From positions 1 through 5,659 of the forward strand of contig JAAUSP010000509.1 in NCBI GenBank assembly GCA_012032575.1: 5,659 bases of DNA, read 5' to 3'. The notes under the pieces are model-generated. The model was not told the origin of the DNA. It made no database searches and saw only the letters and a program-made list of their open reading frames with translations. The position numbers and the translations under genes are program-made. The DNA is from Anaerolineales bacterium (GTDB lineage Bacteria > Chloroflexota > Anaerolineae > 4572-78 > J111). Position 1 is the stretch's first letter. Each line of letters starts with the position of its first letter. Below, piece after piece: positions 1-5,600 of this stretch.

Positions 1-474
1 ACCACAACCAGCCGCGCTGTGTTATTCTGGCCGAAAATGGCAGCGTCAGTAGAGTATGACGATGGACTCTTTGAAAAAGTTTCACGCTTTAATGAGCTGG
101 TGGACAATGCCTTTTACGACTATTTTCTGGAACTTGAATTAACGGCTTTGGGCAACAGCGGGCTGCGTGCGGTGCGGCTTGAAATAGCCAGTCCGGTCAC
201 ACCCTCGCCTACCCCGGCCCCCCTGGGCGAATGGTCCCTCGCCGGTGAGATCACCAGTTTTCGCCTGCCGAATCAATCCACCGCCCAGGCCCGTATTTGC
301 ACCGATGATTTGAGTTATTTGGGCAACCCGGCGCATTATCCCATTTTAGTGGTTGATGGTCAAGTGATTAACCTGACCTCAAATAATTGTATCAATGTTT
401 GGGGCTACTATATTGAACTGCGCCGTGATTACAACGCCGGCCCGTCGTCGGGGACCTATCAGTTTTTGCAATAA
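1..474 (+). CDS. C-terminal part of an unrecognised, probably extracytoplasmic protein (5' end outside window)
   Basis: The reading frame is open from base 1 and ends with TAA at 472-474, giving at least 157 residues. An in-frame GTG at 19 could serve as a start, but no ribosome binding site can be seen before it and the frame continues upstream, so I treat the gene as truncated by the window edge. The visible part has three sections: about 65 residues of mixed helical character (ending LRAVRLEIA), a short Pro/Thr/Ser linker (SPVTPSPTPAP), and an about 80-residue C-terminal domain rich in beta-forming residues, with two cysteines (in RICTDD and NNCINVW) that could form a disulfide. Pro/Thr linkers of this kind usually join domains of exported proteins, so an extracytoplasmic location is inferred. 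I do not recognise either domain and assign no function. The gene converges on the lipoprotein operon and is followed by a terminator. Confidence 0.75.
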   Translation, partial: TTTSRAVLFWPKMAASVEYDDGLFEKVSRFNELVDNAFYDYFLELELTALGNSGLRAVRLEIASPVTPSPTPAPLGEWSLAGEITSFRLPNQSTAQARICTDDLSYLGNPAHYPILVVDGQVINLTSNNCINVWGYYIELRRDYNAGPSSGTYQFLQ

Positions 475-482
475 TTTCAACT

Positions 483-521
483 AAAAAGAGCAACGTTTGA
501 CCTGGCGGCGTTGCTCTTTTT
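483..521. terminator. Symmetric, probably bidirectional intrinsic terminator between convergent genes
   Basis: A perfect 13-bp inverted repeat, arms 483-495 and 509-521, encloses a 13-nt loop. The core GAGCAACG/CGTTGCTC is flanked by A5 on the left and T5 on the right, so both strands give a GC-containing hairpin followed by a U-run. It begins 8 nt after the + strand gene ending at 474. It also lies about 65 nt beyond the stop of the - strand gene ending at 586, so it can serve both converging transcripts. Confidence 0.85.
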
Positions 522-585
522 GTCTTAAACTGGCTTAATGCCTATTCAAAAATCGATTCCAGCCCTGTCAGGTCAAACAAGAAGG

Positions 586-2745
586 TCATTTAAAGAATAT
601 CCAGAAAACGACCAGCAGCAAAACCAATGACACGCCGGCTACAATCGGCACATCGCTACAGGCAAATGGCAAGGTGATACCGCCAAGCTGGTTTAAGGTG
701 CAGCTTGGTGGGGTTTCTGATATATCATCATTGGTGAAATCGGTATCATCTGCCGCTACAGCGCAAATAACAAAGGCCTTATTACTTTCTGACGGACTGG
801 CTGCCTGCCCATTAATGCGGGCTTCCACATAGTAATTAACCCCATATTCCACATTAGGGTTTAGCGTGGCATCAGCCGGGCAAAAGACAGAGGTTAAATG
901 TTCGGCGGCGCTGATTGGCTCTTGGGCCTGGGCCGCGCCCGCCTGCGCCCCGGGAATTTCTCTGGACAGTTGATTACACCTGTCTGATGAACCGCAAACC
1001 ACCGCCGCCCCATCAGCATCATTGCCCACCTGGCCCGAAGAGTTTCGCCGGACCAGTTTCCATTCACCTGTACTCTGCCCGCAGGTCCACTCCCAGCCCG
1101 GAACCAGACAATTCCGCTCCCCTCGTTGGCGCTGGTAAAGATCGGCGTTAAAGAAAATTTCGTTAACCTCTTCATCATAATGCTGCCACTGCGCCTGGAG
1201 CGTACCGGGTGTTACGGCTGCCGAAAGCGAGGCATTTTCAACGGGTGTAACAGGAGCGCCGGCAGCTAACAGGATATCCAGCTCAAACTCTTCGCCCTGG
1301 CGAGGGATCACATTAACTTCGACACTCTGCACAATGGTGCAGGAGCCATTATCGGCGTACAAGGTGATGGTGTGAACGCCTAATCTTTTGGCAGGGAACG
1401 AATATCGCCCTCCGGTTTCAGAAGTGGAAACAGCTTCGGTTTCTCCGGTTGGGTCTGTAAATACAATATCAAAGTTAGTGGCATTGTTTACCTGATAATC
1501 CAGCGTTACATTTTTTCCCACTTCTACTTTAATTTTAGTGCGGTCAGCAGTGGGAGTTTCCGGCAAGTAAACATTGCCATAGCCTAAAATCTCAAACTTG
1601 TTAATCAGGGGCGCACCATAAATGTTTGGCTCACATTCTCGCACCACATTCATGGTTACTCCCAGGATCGGCCCAAAAAAGACGCCATGCGGGTTGCGCA
1701 TCCGCCAGTAGCTTTGATGAATACCGGGTGTAACCGGCGCAACCAACGCCAACTCCAGGATAGCCGTCTGGTTGGGTTTTCCTTCCGGTACGATCAAACG
1801 TCCCCGATCTATGAGCGCATTGCGCCGGACCGGGTCTGTTGGAAAAGTAGACTCAAAGGCTACACCGCCGGAACCCATCGAGCGGCCGCCATAAAAGGCT
1901 AATTCATAACCGGTCCCCCAGGTACAGGTACCGACATTTCGCAAGCGCCAGGCCCGAAAAACCGTTGTCCCACCGACAACTTTGGGGGCTATGTCATCAG
2001 CTTCGTCAATAACACTCCGTAATCTTTTATCAGAGGCAAAAGCCCCCAGGTAATCCGCTGCATCACACACCGGCGGGCCAACATTCAGCACAGGCGACTG
2101 TACCGGTCCAGGGGGTACGCCGGGAGCCGGCGGGGGCGGCGGGTAGCGCGGAATAGGTGTGGCCGTTGGGGCGGGTATTGAAGTAGCTACTATTACAATC
2201 GTTGCGTCTTCAGCCGTTTGAAACTCGCCCGACCCTTGGCCGGAAACAACCGGCGTAGGCGGCACAGCCGTCGGCTGTAACTGGGCACTCATCTGAGCGG
2301 GCGCAGCCGGCGGAGCGGTCAGCGAAACAACCGCATCCGGGATAACCTCATAGTTTCTAACCTGTTCAACTACCAGCGAGTTATCGGCCCGGAAAGTTTT
2401 TATTCTGATGGTGTGGGAACCTATCTCGATGGGCCGCCATTCCTGGAGCAAGCCACCGCCTTGCGGAATATCAGAGCGCATAAGCTGTTCAGCCGGGGCG
2501 CTCGGTTTTTTAACCCACAACTCCACCCGTGAGGCGTCGCTGCCGTATTGACCGCTTTGAATGTGGACCGGCCCGCCCAGCAGAATTTTGGTACCTTCTG
2601 CCGGAGCCACAATAGCCGGAGGTGTCGCCACGTTCGCTTCATCACCGCCATTAAAACCTAGACAGGCCGGGATGAACAACGTCACCGCCGCCAGAATAAA
2701 AATTCGGGCTAAGACTGGCATGTGCTGAAAGAAATATTTAACCAC
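586..2745 (-). CDS. Multidomain lipoprotein with Ig-like and NBR1/FW-type domains and a C-terminal membrane helix
   Basis: This 719-residue protein is predicted to be exported and membrane-anchored. The start is GTG at 2745, supported by AAGGAG (2753-2758) 7 nt upstream; an internal ATG at 2721 lacks such support. Residues 9-28 form a hydrophobic leader ending in a lipobox-like IPAC, with Cys28 the candidate lipidated residue. Residues 43-136 are an Ig-like beta domain similar to the small lipoprotein encoded just upstream. Residues 141-226 are a Pro/Ala/Thr-rich linker. Residues about 227-369 match the NBR1 FW (four-tryptophan) Ig-like family, with RAWRLRN (W266), GTCTW (W276), SYWRMRN (W347) and FFGP; the usual fourth Trp seems to be Gly362. 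Residues 376-480 look like another Ig/PKD-like domain, and 497-663 a cysteine-containing, possibly FnIII-like region. Residues 699-717 are a strong transmembrane helix followed by a single Lys. Known FW domains bind proteins; a binding or scaffold role at the cell surface is inferred, and the ligand is unknown. Confidence 0.88.
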   Translation of the reverse strand: MVKYFFQHMPVLARIFILAAVTLFIPACLGFNGGDEANVATPPAIVAPAEGTKILLGGPVHIQSGQYGSDASRVELWVKKPSAPAEQLMRSDIPQGGGLLQEWRPIEIGSHTIRIKTFRADNSLVVEQVRNYEVIPDAVVSLTAPPAAPAQMSAQLQPTAVPPTPVVSGQGSGEFQTAEDATIVIVATSIPAPTATPIPRYPPPPPAPGVPPGPVQSPVLNVGPPVCDAADYLGAFASDKRLRSVIDEADDIAPKVVGGTTVFRAWRLRNVGTCTWGTGYELAFYGGRSMGSGGVAFESTFPTDPVRRNALIDRGRLIVPEGKPNQTAILELALVAPVTPGIHQSYWRMRNPHGVFFGPILGVTMNVVRECEPNIYGAPLINKFEILGYGNVYLPETPTADRTKIKVEVGKNVTLDYQVNNATNFDIVFTDPTGETEAVSTSETGGRYSFPAKRLGVHTITLYADNGSCTIVQSVEVNVIPRQGEEFELDILLAAGAPVTPVENASLSAAVTPGTLQAQWQHYDEEVNEIFFNADLYQRQRGERNCLVPGWEWTCGQSTGEWKLVRRNSSGQVGNDADGAAVVCGSSDRCNQLSREIPGAQAGAAQAQEPISAAEHLTSVFCPADATLNPNVEYGVNYYVEARINGQAASPSESNKAFVICAVAADDTDFTNDDISETPPSCTLNQLGGITLPFACSDVPIVAGVSLVLLLVVFWIFFK

Positions 2746-2752
2746 GTTAGCT

Positions 2753-2758
2753 CTCCTT
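2753..2758 (-). promoter_or_regulatory. Ribosome binding site that fixes the GTG start of the 719-residue protein
   Basis: On the - strand AAGGAG lies 7 nt before GTG 2745. It overlaps the TAA stop (2757-2759) of the upstream lipoprotein gene. This shows the two genes are read from one mRNA and are probably translationally coupled. Confidence 0.85.
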
Positions 2759-3173
2759 ACTGCACATCAAACCCAATCGAATTGGAGGTGTAGGGTGTGC
2801 CCTGTTGATTGTAGCCCACGACTTTTATGATATAATGCCCTGGCTGCTTGGGTGTAAATGTTTGCGAGGCCGTTAAACTTTTTTGTTGAAAAGCAGCAGC
2901 ATCGGATCGAACCAATACCTCTTGATTGTCTGGCAGCGTCACATACAGGGCAACATGAGATACCCCGGCGCTGGCGTCGGTGCGAGAGCGAACTTCAATA
3001 GATTTGTTCAGCGGGAGCGGCCCATCGGGGGCGCGCACCAGCAGCTCGGTTTGAATTTCCGGCAAGAGTTGGGCCTCGGTTGCCGCCGATTGGCAGGCGG
3101 TCATCAACCCCAGGCTCAATAACAGGCTTACCATAAATCCCAATCGCCATCCGGTGTATTTTTTGACGATCAT
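2757..3173 (-). CDS. Small Ig-like-domain lipoprotein
   Basis: This 138-residue exported lipoprotein is the first gene of the two-gene - strand operon. I choose ATG 3173 as the start because AGGGAG (3183-3188) lies 9 nt before it. The upstream in-frame GTG at 3197 would fall within a few nucleotides of the predicted transcript start and has no good Shine-Dalgarno sequence. From this ATG the leader is ideal: MIVKK, then a hydrophobic stretch ending in LMTAC, with Cys27 the lipidation site. The mature part, from about residue 43 to the end, is a single Ig-like beta sandwich with no catalytic motif visible. It resembles the first domain of the downstream 719-residue protein: both have a V-x-LxV strand, an L-x-RSD turn (RSD at 89-91 here, 90-92 there) and a GxH-x-I strand. 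The function is unknown; a structural or ligand-binding role on the outer face of the membrane is inferred. Confidence 0.88.
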   Translation of the reverse strand: MIVKKYTGWRLGFMVSLLLSLGLMTACQSAATEAQLLPEIQTELLVRAPDGPLPLNKSIEVRSRTDASAGVSHVALYVTLPDNQEVLVRSDAAAFQQKSLTASQTFTPKQPGHYIIKVVGYNQQGTPYTSNSIGFDVQ

Positions 3174-3182
3174 AGTTGTCAG

Positions 3183-3188
3183 CTCCCT
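3183..3188 (-). promoter_or_regulatory. Ribosome binding site supporting ATG 3173
   Basis: AGGGAG on the - strand is 9 nt before ATG 3173. It decides against the longer GTG-3197 start, because the site would then lie inside the coding sequence. Confidence 0.7.
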
Positions 3189-3208
3189 GCGCGACACAAT
3201 CTTCTCTA

Positions 3209-3238
3209 ATTATACAATATGTAAACTCAATATGTAAA
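3209..3238 (-). promoter_or_regulatory. Sigma-70-like promoter of the lipoprotein operon
   Basis: Read on the - strand, TTTACA (3233-3238; 5 of 6 to the consensus -35) is followed by an 18-nt spacer and a perfect TATAAT (3209-3214). The predicted start of transcription is near 3202, giving a leader of roughly 30 nt before ATG 3173. The promoter overlaps two tandem 11-bp repeats, so it is likely to be regulated. It looks like a housekeeping-sigma promoter and has no obvious AAC-type ECF -35 element. Confidence 0.75.
3215..3238. repeat. Two tandem 11-bp direct repeats in the promoter, candidate operator
   Basis: The + strand CAATATGTAAA occurs at 3215-3225 and again, without mismatch, at 3228-3238, separated by CT (period 13 bp). 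The distal copy contains the -35 hexamer of the - strand promoter and the proximal copy fills the spacer next to the -10. This placement would let a bound regulator block RNA polymerase. The regulator is not known. Confidence 0.6.
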
Positions 3239-3337
3239 GTTGATTATAACATAACCTGTGAAAATTGGGTAGTTAATCCCCCTAAATTTATAGTTGGCGA
3301 AGCGCTGGTTTACTGTGGGAATTCTGCGGGCTGTTTT

Positions 3338-3367
3338 TAGCCATTTTTAATCTAAATATGCTATGAT
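3338..3367 (+). promoter_or_regulatory. Weak candidate promoter for the sigma/anti-sigma operon
   Basis: TAGCCA (3338-3343, 4 of 6 to the -35 consensus), an 18-nt spacer and TATGAT (3362-3367, 5 of 6 to the -10 consensus) would start transcription near 3374. This lies before both candidate starts of the sigma gene. The match is modest in an AT-rich region, and an ECF-type autoregulated promoter that I cannot recognise is equally possible. Confidence 0.3.
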
Positions 3368-3386
3368 GAGGCGTCACTAATTGTAA

Positions 3387-4040
3387 ATGATGAAGGTTCT
3401 AGCGGTGGCGACGTATAATAGCGTACAAGAGAAGAAAACTCTTGAGCCAAATCCAACCGAAAACGCGCTCATTCAACGCTGGCAGCGAGGCGAAACAGCC
3501 GCTTTTGACGAGTTGTATACCCGGCACTCCCCGGCCATCTATCGCCTGGGCTGGGCCATGTTGCAACAAACCCAATCGGCCGAGGATGTCGTTCAGGAAA
3601 CGTTTCTGCGTGCCCATAAAGCGCGGCATCGTTTTGACCCCAGCCGGGCCAGCTTTGGTACGTGGCTTTACCAGATTGCGCTCAACTACTGCCGCAGCCA
3701 TTTGCGCCGCAAAAGCTTGTTGACCATTCCCTGGCTGCGTCAGAACGAAGAGACGCCTGATCTGCCCGATTTTCGACCGGGGCCGGAAAGTACCGCTTTG
3801 CGCGGTGAGTACCGGCATACCCTCTGGGAAGCTGTGCAGAACCTGAGCGCGCCGTTACGAGAGGTGATTACCTTGCACTATTATTTAGAGCTGCCTGCCG
3901 TAGAAATTGCGGTAATGCTGAACTGCCCGGAAGGAACCATTTATTCGCGGCTGCACAATGCCCGCCGCCGTCTGGCCGAAACACTGGCGGAAAAGGGGCT
4001 GACGACTCCAGAGATGCTTGAGGCCCAAAATGCCCACTGA
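3387..4040 (+). CDS. ECF-type RNA polymerase sigma factor
   Basis: This 217-residue protein is a sigma-70 family factor of the extracytoplasmic function group, which directs RNA polymerase to a small set of promoters. Region 2 spans about residues 28-108: the AFDELYTRHSPAIYRL helix, the core-binding AEDVVQETFLRAHK stretch, and the -10-recognition helix with FGTWLYQIALNYCRSHLRR. A linker of about 35 residues follows. Region 4 spans about 143-197, with the helix-turn-helix LPAVEIAVMLNCPEGTIYSRLHNARRRL (shown in part: EIAVMLNCPEGTIYSRLHNA) for the -35 element. There is no region 3 and no extra C-terminal domain. The start is uncertain: ATG 3387 (or ATG 3390) has only a distant GAGG, whereas in-frame GTG 3405 has GAAGG 8 nt upstream and would give 211 residues. 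The conserved domain is unaffected. The gene overlaps the anti-sigma gene by 11 nt, as is typical for such pairs. Confidence 0.93.
   Translation: MMKVLAVATYNSVQEKKTLEPNPTENALIQRWQRGETAAFDELYTRHSPAIYRLGWAMLQQTQSAEDVVQETFLRAHKARHRFDPSRASFGTWLYQIALNYCRSHLRRKSLLTIPWLRQNEETPDLPDFRPGPESTALRGEYRHTLWEAVQNLSAPLREVITLHYYLELPAVEIAVMLNCPEGTIYSRLHNARRRLAETLAEKGLTTPEMLEAQNAH
4020..4023 (+). promoter_or_regulatory. Ribosome binding site deciding the anti-sigma start at ATG 4030
   Basis: GAGG at 4020-4023 is 6 nt before ATG 4030, inside the end of the sigma gene. The alternative upstream TTG at 4018 has no comparable site, and starting there would put this sequence inside the gene. Confidence 0.6.
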
Positions 4041-5520
4041 ACACATAACCTCGGCGCTGGAAGCCTATCTGGACTATCAACTTTCGCCACAGGAACGCCA
4101 GACTGTTGAGGCACACCTGACCGTATGCCCGGAATGTCGGGAACGCCTTCAGATAGCCCGCCATTTGGCCTATGAATTGCAGCCCACCTTGATCGCAGCC
4201 CTGGGGCAGCCTGCTCCCTCACCGGCGCTGCGGCAGCGCGTCCGGCGCGCCCTTGAGACCAATTCAGACTCGCCCCGTACCTTCATCAACTGGGCTTTTA
4301 CAGGCCGGATGTTAAATGCTGCCGGAACGCTAACCCTCATCGTAGTGCTGGCTTTTGGAGGGTGGATGGTGGTTAGGGGACAGCTAGCAGGAGACGAAGC
4401 TGTGCCGTTAACCTCCAGCCCCGAAAAGGTGGATGAGCCAATCGGGGCAGTCACACCCACGGCTGAAGTTACCCAGACACCCACACCCACTCTGGTCAAA
4501 TCTTCTGCCGGTGATACCCTGACGACGACGCCCATGCTTCCCCTTGATAACAGTAATAATGAAAGCAAGCCGGAGACACTCCCCGCGCCTGAATTTACTC
4601 ACCAAGAAACAGGAGCAGCTCCCGCCCCGGCCGAGTCTGCCCCGGCTGCGATAGCCGAAACACCAGCCGGAACAATTGCGTTTGCCTATTACAACCCCGC
4701 GCCGGGCCGGCAAATTTATGAAACCCATCTGATTAATGCCGATGGCAGTAATCATCGCCTCTTCCCGCTTGATGGAGTCTCCGAGCCGGCCCTGCATCCT
4801 ACCAACCGCCAACTGGCGTATCGCGCCTACAGCGAACCTACCAGTCCTCGCTCCCTTTTGAGCGGTGATTTGGAAGGCATCACTTCGCTGCGGGTGGGTG
4901 GTTTTTGGGAAGATGCCCAGCCTGATTGGTCGCCCATAGAAAACCGGCTTATTTACGCTTCACAGCGGGAAGGAGACCGGCGCTGGCGGCTGTACACCTC
5001 GTGGGGAGATGGAGAAAAAGAAATCAACCTGCGGCGCGAGGGGAAATCACCCACCTTTGCCCCCGATGGTTTTCAGTTTGCTTTTGAAGGGTGTGATAAT
5101 ACCGCCAATCAGTGTGGATTGTGGGTGGGTGATTTGAAAGACAGCGAATACGGCTCCCAGCCTGTTTTAGCAAACCCGCTGGCTAAATCGCCCGATTGGT
5201 CGCCCGCGGCTGAAGAAATTGCTTATATGGCCAATCCTGGCGGCAATTGGGACCTCTACCTGGTTAAAAGTGACGGGACAAATGTGCGCCGGTTGACCGA
5301 CGACCCGGCCATTGACGGTTTGCCGGCCTGGTCGCCTGATGGCCAATGGCTGGCGTTTCTGTCGAATCGAGAGGGGAATTGGGGCATTTGGCTGCTCCAT
5401 CTAGCCAGCAACCAAACCCGCCCCCTTTACAGCTTCGATGGCGGCATATTCACCCCGCCCACCCGCGACCCCTACGGTCAGCGCGATTGGTATGATGAGC
5501 AGATAAGCTGGAGCGAATGA
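4030..5520 (+). CDS. Transmembrane zinc-finger anti-sigma factor with extracytoplasmic TolB/PD40-like beta-propeller
   Basis: This 496-residue protein probably holds the neighbouring ECF sigma factor inactive and senses something outside the membrane. ATG 4030 overlaps the sigma stop by 11 nt and has GAGG 6 nt upstream. Residues 1-50 form a ZAS/zf-HC2-type anti-sigma domain: a LEAYLDYQLSPQERQTVEAH helix pair with the zinc motif H29-x3-C33-x2-C36. Residues about 97-115 are one transmembrane helix, so the N-terminus should be cytoplasmic and the rest outside. Residues 120-212 are a Pro/Thr/Ala-rich linker. Residues 213-496 hold PD40-type propeller repeats beginning at 253, 298, 341, 388 and 432 (PALHPTNRQLAYR, PDWSPIENRLIYA, PTFAPDGFQFAFE, PDWSPAAEEIAYM, PAWSPDGQWLAFL). 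A sixth blade is apparently completed by the C-terminal ISWSE and the N-terminal TIAFAYY. TolB/PD40 propellers usually bind peptides, proteins or sugars; the ligand here is unknown. No protease-like domain is present. Confidence 0.92.
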   Translation: MPTEHITSALEAYLDYQLSPQERQTVEAHLTVCPECRERLQIARHLAYELQPTLIAALGQPAPSPALRQRVRRALETNSDSPRTFINWAFTGRMLNAAGTLTLIVVLAFGGWMVVRGQLAGDEAVPLTSSPEKVDEPIGAVTPTAEVTQTPTPTLVKSSAGDTLTTTPMLPLDNSNNESKPETLPAPEFTHQETGAAPAPAESAPAAIAETPAGTIAFAYYNPAPGRQIYETHLINADGSNHRLFPLDGVSEPALHPTNRQLAYRAYSEPTSPRSLLSGDLEGITSLRVGGFWEDAQPDWSPIENRLIYASQREGDRRWRLYTSWGDGEKEINLRREGKSPTFAPDGFQFAFEGCDNTANQCGLWVGDLKDSEYGSQPVLANPLAKSPDWSPAAEEIAYMANPGGNWDLYLVKSDGTNVRRLTDDPAIDGLPAWSPDGQWLAFLSNREGNWGIWLLHLASNQTRPLYSFDGGIFTPPTRDPYGQRDWYDEQISWSE

Positions 5521-5523
5521 AAA

Positions 5524-5562
5524 AAGTGTCAGGTGACACGTAAACTATTTTACCTGACACTT
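5524..5562 (+). terminator. Hairpin, probable terminator of the sigma/anti-sigma operon
   Basis: An 11-bp perfect inverted repeat (AAGTGTCAGGT at 5524-5534, ACCTGACACTT at 5552-5562) starts 4 nt after the anti-sigma stop, with a 17-nt loop. It is preceded by A5 and followed, after GACAC, by CTCTTTTG, a short and displaced T-run, so it is an imperfect intrinsic terminator. The left arm can instead form a small local hairpin, GTGTC-AGGT-GACAC (5526-5539). Confidence 0.5.
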
Positions 5563-5600
5563 GACACTCTTTTGAGTTTCGTAGTTTGAAAATTTTAGAC

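Noticed and set aside
595..651. C-terminal helix of the 719-residue protein as a sortase or exosortase sorting signal
   Set aside because: There is no LPXTG-like or PEP-like motif before the helix, and the tail is a single Lys rather than a basic cluster. A plain membrane anchor fits better.
2068..2325. GC-rich repetitive stretch as a possible DNA repeat or frameshifted region
   Set aside because: It encodes the Pro/Ala/Thr-rich linker of the 719-residue protein in an uninterrupted frame, which explains the composition.
3174..3197. Upstream GTG 3197 as the start of the small lipoprotein
   Set aside because: It would lie about 5 nt from the predicted transcript start, lacks a good ribosome binding site, and would place AGGGAG inside the gene. 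ATG 3173 gives a typical lipoprotein leader.
3414..3419. TATAAT as a -10 element for a + strand promoter
   Set aside because: It lies within the sigma coding region, and no TTGACA-like hexamer is found 16-18 nt upstream.
3399..3818. 139-codon open frame on the - strand opposite the sigma gene
   Set aside because: It is the shadow of a clearly recognised sigma factor and has no domain-like composition or ribosome binding site. The same holds for the other open frames opposite or within the four real genes.
4018..4029. TTG 4018 as the start of the anti-sigma factor
   Set aside because: ATG 4030 has GAGG at a good distance and gives the usual short overlap with the sigma gene; the four extra residues add nothing conserved.
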